A stretch of 64,000 nucleotides of DNA from Colletes latitarsis (Eukaryota; Arthropoda; Insecta; Hymenoptera; Colletidae): contig NW_027488366.1 in NCBI RefSeq assembly GCF_051014445.1, forward strand, positions 27,918,001 to 27,982,000, in the 5' to 3' direction. Made by a program: the position numbers and the translations under genes. The notes beneath the pieces were generated by a model. The model was given only the letters and a program-made list of their open reading frames with translations. It was not told the DNA's origin and did no database searches. Positions 38,578 to 47,756 of the stretch are shown here, one piece after another. Position 1 is the stretch's first letter, and each line of letters starts with the position of its first letter.

Positions 38578-40455
38578 ATGGAGTTCACTATTAAAACGGG
38601 GATGGGACGGGGTAAGTCAGAGGGGGAGGACGAAGGCGGTGTTGGGACTGGAGTGACGGCGCTCGCGCCGCCTCCAGCGCCTGGCCCGGCTTCGTGGAAG
38701 GTGGAGGAGGACGATGAGACTGCGTCAGTCTCGTCCTTCTCCTCCACCAGGAGCCTCATAGGCTCTAAGAGGAAGAGGGCGGGGCAGGCCGTCGTCGAGG
38801 TGGGCGGGGCGATGAGCCCGTCGGTGAGGCTGAGTTGCCTCAGGGACGAGGTGACCGAGGAGATATCGGAGAGGATCTCCTCGTCCCTGAGGCGGGTGGA
38901 GAAAGTCGCCGCTGCCTGCGCCTTTAAGGGGCAGAAAAGCGGTGGCGCGGCGGCCCTGAAGGCCGCGGCGGAGGAAATGAGGGAGGCGGCGCGGGAGCTC
39001 AGAGGGCGGAACGCCCGTCTGCAGCTCCTGTTGGAGGAGGAGCGACAGGGGAGGAGGAGGGCAGAGGCGCTGTGGAACAGCGCAGCCCTCCCTCCCATTC
39101 TCCCTCCTCCTCCACCGCCGCGTCCCTCGGCGGAGGTAAATAAGCGGAGTGCGGCGGCAGTGGTGCGGGGCACCGCGGGCCCCTCCACCCGCACTCCGCC
39201 CGTGAAGAAGTCCCCGTCCTCCTCAGAAGACGATCTTCTGAGGAGGATTGGGGACATGATTGATGGCAAGCTGGCCGCCTTCCGGGAGGAGCTCCTCGCC
39301 GGAAGAGCGGTCAGCAGGAAGGCCGTGCCTCCCCGACCTGTTCCGGTACAGTCGGGGAAGGCAAAGAAGGGCGGAGTGAAGGCTCCGCCCAGCGTTGCGG
39401 CACCAGGGCCCCGGGTCGCGACCCCCAAGGGGGGTGGTGTACCCGTGGTCGCGGTGGTCGCGTCCTCCACGGCACCCTCCCAAGGGGGGGTGGCGTGGAG
39501 TGAGGTGGTGGGGCGGAAGGCGAAGCGGGCGGCGAGGAAGGCCTCGCAACCGCGGCCTCCGCCTCCGCCGCCGGCGGCCAAGGTAAAGGCCGCGAAGGTC
39601 GGGAAGGCACGACCAGGTCGTCCCCCAAAAACGGCAGCGGTGACGCTGACCGTTGCGCAGGGGGGCGACCTGACCCTCGCGGAGGCGATGCGGCTCGCCA
39701 GGGAGAATATCTCCCTGGAAGAGCTGGGCATCGCCTCCGTGAGGGCGAAGAGGGCCGTGACCGGGGGTCTCTTGCTGGAGATCCCCGGTGCAGAAGGCGG
39801 CGCGAAGGCGGATCGTCTCGCCCAGAGGCTCCGGGAGCAGCTGGGCGAGCGAGGTGTCCGGGTCGCCCGGCCCACGAAGCGCACGGAGATGCGCGTTTGT
39901 GGGCTGGACGACTCGATCAGCGCACAGGATGTGTCCCGTGCCCTTGCGAGGGCGGGGGACTGTCCTGTGGAGGACCTGCGGATCGGAGAGATCCGCAGGT
40001 CGCCCTCCGGCCTCGGGTCGGTGTGGGCCCGGTGCCCCCTCTCCGCCGCCCGTAAGGTGGCGGAATCCGGGAGGGTGTTGGTGGGGTGGGTTTCGGCGCG
40101 AGTGGAAATCCTCGCGCCGCGCCCGCTCCAGTGTCACCGCTGCCTCGAATTGGGGCACGTGAGGCAGTGGTGCACCTCGCCGGTGGACCGCAGCGGTCAA
40201 TGTTACCGCTGCGGTGCCAAAGAGCACCGTGCGAGCCAGTGCTCGGCGGCCCCCCACTGCCCGCTGTGTGCGGACATGGGGAGGCCAGCCGATCACAGGG
40301 TGGGGAGCAAGAAGTGCTCCCCCCCCTCCCGGAAGGAGAGGAAGAGGCGGGCTGCACCGGCCCCGGTGCCGAGGGCGGTGGCATCGTCCTCCATGGAGGT
40401 GGACGGTGCTACGGGGACGGACGGCCGGGAGGAGGCTGGCGCGGCCATTAATTAA
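38578..40455 (+). CDS. Retrotransposon ORF1 protein (gag-like, three zinc knuckles), copy 1
   Basis: 625 residues. It is predicted to bind element RNA and form the ribonucleoprotein that carries ORF2 to its target. Seen in order: an acidic and serine-rich N-terminus with a basic KRKR cluster at 64-67; an alanine/glutamate/arginine-rich helical stretch at about 123-166 that may be a coiled coil; a proline run near 171-184; a long basic, low-complexity middle; a conserved-looking globular region at about 436-518; and three CCHC knuckles: C519-C532 and C542-C555 (both CX2CX4HX4C), then C561-C580 (CX2CX8HX6C). The third, longer knuckle is usual in R1-clade ORF1 proteins. The start ATG at 38578 is the first in frame after the leader. 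Identical to the copy-2 protein. The stop TAA overlaps the ORF2 start. Confidence 0.92.
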   Translation: MEFTIKTGMGRGKSEGEDEGGVGTGVTALAPPPAPGPASWKVEEDDETASVSSFSSTRSLIGSKRKRAGQAVVEVGGAMSPSVRLSCLRDEVTEEISERISSSLRRVEKVAAACAFKGQKSGGAAALKAAAEEMREAARELRGRNARLQLLLEEERQGRRRAEALWNSAALPPILPPPPPPRPSAEVNKRSAAAVVRGTAGPSTRTPPVKKSPSSSEDDLLRRIGDMIDGKLAAFREELLAGRAVSRKAVPPRPVPVQSGKAKKGGVKAPPSVAAPGPRVATPKGGGVPVVAVVASSTAPSQGGVAWSEVVGRKAKRAARKASQPRPPPPPPAAKVKAAKVGKARPGRPPKTAAVTLTVAQGGDLTLAEAMRLARENISLEELGIASVRAKRAVTGGLLLEIPGAEGGAKADRLAQRLREQLGERGVRVARPTKRTEMRVCGLDDSISAQDVSRALARAGDCPVEDLRIGEIRRSPSGLGSVWARCPLSAARKVAESGRVLVGWVSARVEILAPRPLQCHRCLELGHVRQWCTSPVDRSGQCYRCGAKEHRASQCSAAPHCPLCADMGRPADHRVGSKKCSPPSRKERKRRAAPAPVPRAVASSSMEVDGATGTDGREEAGAAIN

Positions 40456-40457
40456 TG
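40453..40457 (+). promoter_or_regulatory. UAAUG stop-start overlap coupling ORF1 and ORF2, copy 1
   Basis: TAA of ORF1 (40453-40455) and ATG of ORF2 (40455-40457) share one A, and ORF2 lies in the -1 frame relative to ORF1. The same UAAUG arrangement in the silkworm R1-clade element SART1 is known to drive ORF2 translation by termination-reinitiation. The same mechanism is inferred here from the motif. Confidence 0.85.
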
Positions 40458-43400
40458 CCGCCCCGCCTCCTCCTCCAGGCCAACCTCAACCACTGCCGCG
40501 CGGCACAGGACTTGATGTCCCAAGTCCTCGCGGAGTGGGGGGTTGGCCTGGCGGTCGCCGCCGAGCCGTACCGCGTCCCTGATCACCCTCATTGGGTGGG
40601 CGACGCGGACGGCTTGGTGGCGACGGTATGGGGAGGGGGCGACGGGTCCCCACCGTTCTCCTTGTTGGAGCGCGGTCGGGGATTCGTCGCCGTGGACTGG
40701 GGGGGAGTCGCTGTGGTGGGGTGCTACATTTCGCCCCGTAGCGGTCACGCTGCGTTCGAGCTGTACTTGGCCGAGGTCGCGGCATGCGTGCAGCGCTACG
40801 CGGCCCGGCCGGTGCTGGTCCTGGGGGATTTTAATGCCAAGTCGGTGGCTTGGGGATCCCCCAGGACCTCCGTTCGCGGCGGGATCCTGGGCGATTGGGC
40901 GGCGGGGCTCGACCTCCGGGTATTGAACCGGGGGTCGGAGCACACATGCGTGCGGCGATATGGGGGGTCCATCGTGGATGTTGGATTCGCGACCCCCAAC
41001 GCCGTGCGCATGGTGTCGGGTTGGCACGTGGTCGCGGGGGCAGAGACACTCTCCGATCACCGGTACATCCGGATGGAGGTCTCTGCCGCCGCGAGTGCAT
41101 CCTGACACGGCCGCCTGCGTGGCACCCCACCACGCCGCTGGGCGCTTCGGCGCCTGGACAAGGACGCCCTGATGGCAGCTGCCCTCGCTGCAACTTGGCC
41201 GCAGGGAGCGGCCGAGTTGCCGAGCATAGAGGAGGAGGTCGCCCGGCTCGGAGCATTGGTCGCGGGTATTTGCGACGCGGCGATGCCTCGGGTCGGGCGG
41301 GCTTCTCCTCGCCGGGCGGTGTACTGGTGGTCGGACGCGATCGCGGAGTTGCGAGTCGCGACTGTCCGCGCCCGACGCCAGTACACCCGCGCGCGCCGTC
41401 GTCAACGTACAGGCGACGGCGTGGCGCGAGCGAGGGCAGCTGATGACCTGTATGGAGCATACCGCGTGGCGCGGGTTGCTCTGCAGGTCGCCATCAAACG
41501 GGCCAAGACCCGGGCATGGAAGGAGCTCCTCCAGACCCTTGATGACGATCCATGGGGGCGCCCATATAAGGTGGTGCTGAATAAGCTCCGCCCGTGGGCG
41601 CCCCCCGTCACCGAGGGTCTTGACCCCCGGCTGCTGGAGGACGTGGTCAATACCCTCTTCCCAATTGGGGAGAGGGGACCGCGTCCTCCGGCGGCGGCGG
41701 CTGTCCCAGTGGAGTGGACGGCCGAGCTGGGGGTCACGCAGGAGGAGCTGGCAGCGGCCATCAGACGGCTCGGGGTTCGTAACACGGCCCCGGGTCCGGA
41801 TGGTGTGCCCGGCCGGGTTTGGGTCTTGACCCAGGGCGTCCTTGGGGCCGACCTCAGGCGGTTGTTCGACCGCTGCCTGAGGGACGGGCGATTCCCCCCC
41901 AGTTGGAAGGTGGCGAGGATGGTCCTCCTCCGGAAGGAGGGTCGGCCCGCGGAGTCTCCCTCCGCATACCGGCCCATTTGTCTCCTCGACGAGGTGGGCA
42001 AGCTCTTCGAGCGGGTGATTGCTGCCCGCCTCGTCGAGCACCTCTCGCGGGGTGATCCCGGTCTGGCCGACTGCCAGTTCGGTTTCCGGGGGGGCCGATC
42101 GACTATCGACGCGATAGGTCGTGTGAGGGCCCTCTCGGGGGCGGCCGTCTCCCGGGGAGGGGTGGCATTGGCAATATCCTTGGATATTGCCAATGCCTTT
42201 AACACCCTCCCCTGGGAAGAGATAAGGAGGGGACTCGAATATCATCGGGTCCCCCCTTGTCTCAGGGCGGTCGTCGGGGATTATCTCCGCGGCAGGTGGA
42301 TCGAGTATCCGGGCCGGGATGGTGATATGCGGAGGGAGGTGTACTGCGGTGTTCCGCAGGGGTCGGTCCTCGGGCCACTCCTGTGGAACATCGCGTACGA
42401 CTCGGTGTTGCGGGCCGGCCTCCCCGACGGCGTCAGCACGGTGTGTTATGCGGATGACACACTGGTGCTGGCCGTCGGGGCGCACTGGGGGAGGGCCATG
42501 CGTCGCGCGGAGGAGGGGTCGCAACGCGTCGTCGACCGGATCAGGGGGATGGGGATGACGGTGGCGGTCCATAAGACCGAGGTGATTGCGTTTCATTCAC
42601 CTCGGCAGGATCCGCCACCCCCTCTGATCCGGGTGGGTGGGGCTGACATCGAGGTGAAGCCCCGGATCAGGTATCTAGGGCTGACCCTCGATAGCCACTG
42701 GCGTTTCGAGGAGCATTTCCGCTGCCTGGTCCCCCGGTTGGAAAGGATGGTTGCGGCTCTGGGCCGGATCCTGCCCAACCTGGGGGGCCCGGCGGGCCGA
42801 GTTCGTCGCCTCTATGTGGCAATGGTCCAGTCGGTGGCCCTATACGGGGCCCCCGTCTGGGCGGACGACCTGGCTGCCTCCCGGCGCAGCATGACTATGC
42901 TGCGTCGGGTGCAGAGGCGCATGGCGCTCAGGGTCGTCCGCGGGTATCGGACCATGTCACATGAGGCGGCGACGGTTCTAGCGGGGATGCCGCCCATGGA
43001 CCTGCTCGCGCGGTCGCACGCGGTGATGTACCGGCACCGCGTCGACCGTCGCGCGGGGGTGGGGGCGGTCCCGGGCGGGCAGGAACCTGCTTGGGGCGAT
43101 TTGAAGCGCCAGGCCCGGCAGTCCGTGTTGCTCGCGTGGCAGGAGCGGCTGGCTCTGCCAACCGCGGGGCACCGGACTGTCGGGGCGGTTCGGCCACTCC
43201 TGAAGGAGTGGCTGGACAGAGGCCATGGCAGCCTCACCTACCGGATGGCACAGGTATTTTCCGGGCATGGCAGCTTCGGAAGATACCTGTGCCGGATAGG
43301 GAAGGAGCCGACGGCGCGTTGCTGCCACTGCGACGCTGAGCAGGACACGGCGGATCATACCCTGGAGGTATGCCCCGCGTGGGAGGGGGAGCGCCGTGTC

Positions 43401-43637
43401 CTGGTCGGCGTCGTCGGGCGGGATGTCTCGCTGCCGGGCGTGGTGCGCGCCATGCTCGGCAGCGAGGAGAAGTGGAGGGCCGTGGCCTCCTTCTGCGAGA
43501 ACGTAATGTTGCAGAAGGAGGCCGCGGGGAGGGAGCGCGAGCTTCAGCGGCGCGCTGAAGCTCGCGCTCGTGCGGTGGCCCGAGGTCGTCGCCCGGTCGC
43601 GAGGCGTCGCGGGCGGCCGCCTCGGCGTGGCGGATGA
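40455..43637 (+). pseudogene. Retrotransposon ORF2 (endonuclease-reverse transcriptase), copy 1, nonsense-interrupted
   Basis: Same reading frame as the intact 1060-codon ORF2 of copy 2, but codon 217 is TGA (41103-41105) where copy 2 has CGA. The change is C to T in a CpG. The first piece (40455-41105, 216 residues) is the complete APE-type endonuclease, including E37, GDFNA at 124-128 and SDH at 200-202. The rest stays open to 43637. Its first in-frame ATG is 41172, which would give 821 residues holding the RT (YADD at residues 665-668 of the full protein) and the C-terminal CCHC. No frameshift was seen. Nonsense after the endonuclease should separate the two activities and inactivate the copy in cis. 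Some stop-codon readthrough cannot be excluded. Confidence 0.9.
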
Positions 43638-44152
43638 CCTAGGCTGGGAGGGGGGTCCTGAGGGGACCCTCCTCCCGCCAGGCGGCGCCGGGTCGGACCG
43701 GTTGGGGGTAGGAGTGCCTCCCCCTACCGGTCCGACGCAAGGGGAGGCACCCTCGGCGGTCTGGTGCGGCCATGAACGCCCGGCCGCCGAGGGGTGGAAA
43801 CGGGGTCGCGGGCGGTTGCGAGTTGGGGCTCGCAGCCGCCACTAAACGCGGCCCCGGGACGGATAGCGGCGGGATGGAGTGGCCCCGTCCCGCCGCTATG
43901 AGGCAGTGTGTCTACTGGGGGGACCGATTGTCCCCCCGGGGGATGGGCGCGAAAGCGCGGGCACGGGGAGGATACCGGAAGAATGCTTCGAGCGATTCCC
44001 GGTATCCTCCCAAAGCGTGCCGAAGGGTCACCGTGGGGTTTTTAGTGGGTAGGTCCCGCGCCTGTCGTTGTACGGGCGCGGGGAATCCCACACACCCCTC
44101 CCACCTCTCCCCAAGGAGGTGGGAGGGAGTCTTTCGAAGATTTTCCCCACGA

Positions 44153-44153
<1 letters not shown>
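43638..44153 (+). other. 3' UTR of element copy 1: chain of GC-rich hairpins
   Basis: 516 bp with at least nine successive inverted repeats: 43646-43676, 43692-43736, 43750-43793, 43811-43840, 43863-43899, 43917-43937, 43947-43958 (GCGC-GAAA-GCGC, a GNRA-type tetraloop), 43967-44010 (perfect 12-bp arms GGAGGATACCGG/CCGGTATCCTCC) and 44054-44083. A further perfect 11-bp stem lies at 44097-44126, 27 nt before the poly(A). In R1/R2-type elements the 3' UTR RNA is recognised by the reverse transcriptase during target-primed reverse transcription, so a structural role is likely but inferred. Confidence 0.8.

Positions 44154-44183
<30 letters not shown>
44154..44183 (+). other. Poly(A) tail of element copy 1
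   Basis: 30 consecutive A residues join the 3' UTR to the right target-site duplication, as expected from target-primed reverse transcription of a polyadenylated RNA. There is no canonical AATAAA just upstream, so polyadenylation may be templated by the element or use another signal. Confidence 0.95.
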
Positions 44184-44186
<3 letters not shown>

Positions 44187-44197
44187 AGGTCTGGGAT
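44184..44197 (+). repeat. Target-site duplication, right, element copy 1
   Basis: GTTAGGTCTGGGAT, identical to 38179-38192. The satellite resumes in register after it with AGGTCTGGGATTTGCC, as in the empty-site relative at 34668. Confidence 0.93.
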
Positions 44198-47100
44198 AGG
44201 TCTGGGATTTGCCCTCATCAGACTCATACTTTCGCATTCTTCACATACTTGTTGAACGGATCCTGGGCTTTTTCCGGTTTGGGTCAAGTAGTAGTGTGGT
44301 ACCACACTGAAACAGTCGATTAAACCTGGTTTCGATCAATATTTTTGAGGATAACGCATGTTAGGTCTAGGTTAGGCCGGGGATTTTCACTCAGCAGACT
44401 CATACTTTCGCATTCTTCACATACTTGTTGAACGGATCCTGGGTTTTTTCTGGTTTGGATCACGTAGTAATGTGGGACCACACTGAAACAGTCTATTAAA
44501 CCTGGTTTCGATCAATATTTTAGAGGATAACGCAAGTTTGGTCTGGGATAGGTCTGGGATTTGCCCTCATCAGGCTCATACTTTCGCGTTTTTCACATAC
44601 TTGTTGAACAGATCCTGGGTTTTTTCTGGTTTGGATCACGTAGTAATGTGGTACCACACTGAAACAGTCGATTAAACCTCGTTTCGATCAATATTTTAGA
44701 GGATAACGCAAGTTTGGTCTGGGATAGGTCTGGGATTTGCCCTCATCAGGCTCATACTTTCGCGTTTTTCACATACTCGTTGACAAGATCCTGGCTTTTT
44801 TCTGGTTTGGATCACGTAGTAATGTGGTACCACACTGAAACAGTCGATTAAACCTGGTTTCGATTAATATTTTTGAGGATAACGCATGTTAGGTCTGGGA
44901 TAGGTCTGGGATTTGCCCTCATCAGGCTCATACTTTCGCAGTTTTAACATGCATGTTGACCTGATCGAGGGTTTTTTCTGCTTTGGATCACGTAGTAAAG
45001 TGGTACCACACTAAAACATTCAATTAAACCTGGTTTCGATCAATATTTTAGAGGATAACGCAAGTTAGGTCTGGGATAGGTCTGGGATTTGCCCTCATCA
45101 GACTCATACTTTCGCATACTTCACATACTTGTTGAACAGATCCTGGGTTTTTTTCTGGTTTGGATCACGTAGTAATTTCGTACCACACTAAAACAGTCAA
45201 TTAAACCTGGTTTCGATCAATATTTTAGAGGATAACGAAAGTTATGTCTAGTTTAGGCCTGGGATTTGCCCTCATCAGACTCATACTTTCGCATACTTCA
45301 CATACTTGTTGAACAGATCCTGAGTTTTTTTCTGGTTTGGATCACGTAGTAATGTGGTACCATACTGAAACAGTCGATTAAACCTGGTTTCGATCAATAT
45401 TTTTCAGGATAACGCATGTTAGGTCCAGGTTAGGCCGAGGATTTTCACTCTTCAGACTCATACTTTCGTATTCTTCACATACTTGTTGAACGGATCCTGG
45501 GTTTTTAGTGGTTTGGATCACGTAGTAAAGTGGTACCACAACTAAAACAGTCGATTAAACCTGGTTTCGATTAATATTTTAGAGGATAACGCATGTTAGG
45601 TCTGGGATAGGTCTGGGATTCGCCCTCATCAGGCTCATACTTTCGCATATTTCTCATACTTGATGGCTAGATCCTGGGCTTTTTCTGGATTGCATCATGT
45701 AGTAATGTGGGACCACACTGAAACAATCAATTAAACCTGGTCATGATCAATATTTTAGAGAATAATTCATGTTATGTCTAGGTTAGGTCTGGGATTTGCT
45801 CTCATCAGGCTCATTCTTTCGCATATTTCTCATACTTGATGGCTAGATCCTGGGCTTTTTCTGCTTTGGATCACGTAGTAAAGTGGTGCCACACTGAAAC
45901 AGTCCATTAAACCTGGTTTGGATCAATATTTTAGAGGATAACGCATGTTAGGTCTAGGTTTGCCCTGGGATTTTCACTCATCACACACATACTTTCACAT
46001 TCTTCACATACATGTTGAACGGATCCTGGATTTTTTCTGGTTTGGTTCACGAAGTAATGTGGTACCACACTGGAACATTCAATTAAACCTGGTCTTGATA
46101 AATAATTTAGAGGATAACGCATGTTAGGTTTGGGTTAGGTCTAGGATTTGCCCTTATCAGGCTCATACTTTCGCATATTTCTCATACTTCATGGCTAGAT
46201 CCTGGGCTGTTTCTGGATTGTATCACGTAGTAATGTGGTACCACGCTGAAACAGTCAATTAAACCTGGTTTCGTTCAATATTTTAGAGGATAACGCAAGT
46301 TAGGATTGGGATAGGTCTGGGATTTGCCCTCATCAGGCTCATACTTTCGCGTTTTTCAAATACTTGTTGAACAGATCCTGGGTTTTTTCCGGTTTGGGTC
46401 ACGTAGTAGTGTGGTACCACACTGAAACAGTCGATTAAACCTGGTTTCGATCAATATTTTTGAGGATAACGCATGTTAGGTCTAGGTTAGGCCGGGGATT
46501 TTCACTCATCAGACCCATACTTTCGCATTCTTCACATACTTGTTGAACGGATCGTGGGTTTTTTCTGGTTTGGATCACGTAGTTATTGCGGGACCACACT
46601 GAAGCAATCAATGAAACCTGGTCATGATAACTATTTTAGAGGATAACGCATGTTAGGTTTGGGTTAGGTCTAGGATTTGCCCACATCAGGCTCATACTTT
46701 CGCATATTTCTCATACTTCATGGCTAGATCCTGGGCTGCTTCTGGATTGTATCACGTAGTAATGAAGTACAACACTGAAACAGTCAATTAAACCTGGTTT
46801 CCATCAATATCTTAGAGGACAACGCAAGTTAGGTCTGGGATAGGTCTGGGATTTGCCCTCATCAGGCTCATACTTTCGCACACTTCACATACTCGTTGAA
46901 CAGATCCTGGGTTATTTTCTGGTTTGGATCACATAGCAATGTGGTACCACACTGAAACAGCAGATAAAACCAGGTTTCGATCAATATTTTTGAGGATAAC
47001 GCGTGTTAGGTCTAGGTTAGGCCTGGGATTTGCCCTCATCAGGCTCATTCTTTCGCATATTTCTCATACTTGATGGCTAGATCCTGAGCTATTTCTGGAT

Positions 47101-47357
47101 TGGATCACGTGGTAATGTGGTACCACACTGAAACAGTCAATTAAACCTGGTTTCCATCAATATCTTAGAGGGCAACGCAAGTTAGGTCTGGGATAAGTCT
47201 GGGATTTGCCCTCATCAGGGTCATACTTTCGCAGTTTTAACATGCATGTTGACCTCATCGAGGGTTTTTTCTCCTTTGGATCACGTAGTAAAGTGGTACC
47301 ACAACTAAAACAGTCAATTAAACCTGGTTTCGATCATTATTTTAGAGGATAACGCAA
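44198..47357. repeat. Satellite between the two retroelements
   Basis: About 18 monomers of the same 176-bp satellite. 44198-44776 continues the empty-site paralog at 34668-35246. From 45512 it is the start of duplication unit 2 and matches 36333 onward. It has no gene. Odd monomers include GATAACGAAAGTTATG near 45230 and GTAATTTCGTACC near 45173, both repeated unchanged in unit 2 downstream of copy 2. Confidence 0.95.
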
Positions 47358-47371
47358 GTTAGGTCTGGGAT
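47358..47371 (+). repeat. Target-site duplication, left, element copy 2
   Basis: GTTAGGTCTGGGAT, the same 14 bases that flank copy 1, as expected if copy 2 arose by duplication of the whole segment and not by a second insertion. Confidence 0.93.
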
Positions 47372-47756
47372 CCCCTCAGGGGCTGCCAGCCTTTCAGCTG
47401 CAGTACGGGCTTAACGAACCCGGGGTACCCGAGTCATACACACACCGTAAGCCTCCTGTTGGTCGTCACAACGACCCATTCACAATTCCCTATTGGTTTT
47501 GTGAATGGTACGTGACGGCAGGAGGAACGGGGGTCTTGGCTTAACCGCCTGGGCCACGAGTATGGCGACTCTATAAAATCGCCCTCCAATCCTAAGCTAT
47601 GGTGCGCGGCGATGGGATGCATGGTTGGGGGAGAAGGCCCAATCCCAAGCGACCACCTCCGGGGAACCTGCCGAACCCCCGGAGTATATAGGCTTACCCG
47701 GGTAAGGCGGCTCTGCCCGGGCGGACCTTTTCTTCCGACCTGCTCGTGGGAATATT
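47372..47756 (+). promoter_or_regulatory. 5' UTR of element copy 2
   Basis: Identical to the copy-1 leader by eye: CCCCTCAGGGG at the first base, the CCATTCACAA/TTGTGAATGG stem at 47476-47508, and the CTTACCCGGGTAAG palindrome at 47693-47706. It presumably includes the internal promoter. No start-site signal could be assigned with confidence. Confidence 0.5.

Larger units (their letters stand above)
38193..44183 (+). mobile_element. R1-clade non-LTR retrotransposon, copy 1 (ORF2 interrupted)
   Basis: A 5991-bp insertion with abrupt, GC-rich, non-satellite sequence, flanked by a 14-bp target-site duplication and ending in 30 A residues. Order: 5' UTR (385 bp), ORF1, ORF2 overlapping ORF1 by one base, 3' UTR (516 bp), poly(A). 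There are no terminal repeats. The endonuclease and reverse transcriptase order, the absence of an RNase H domain after the RT, and the three ORF1 zinc knuckles fit the R1 clade (R1, TRAS, SART, Waldo and relatives); the subfamily was not resolved. ORF2 is stopped after residue 216, so this copy could not make its own reverse transcriptase without readthrough. Confidence 0.93.
36333..45511. repeat. 9179-bp tandem duplication, unit 1 (satellite + retroelement copy 1)
   Basis: Every position from 36333 reappears at +9179 (+9180 after the poly(A) tract). The unit holds about 18 satellite monomers and one 5991-bp element. The join to unit 2 falls in the 17-bp stretch TTTGGATCACGTAGTAA, found at 36333-36349, 45512-45528 and 54692-54708. 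Sequence differs on one side at each outer end, as expected for exchange between two monomers in phase. The element, its target-site duplication and its flanks are all copied, so the two elements share one insertion event. Confidence 0.93.

Noticed and set aside
38418..42596. Long antisense open frames over the elements (488 codons at 38418-39884, 714 codons at 40452-42596, and copies at +9179)
   Set aside because: They are shadows of GC-rich sense ORFs, low in complexity (Arg/Pro/Ala/Ser rich), with no recognisable domain. The sense frames carry the catalytic motifs.
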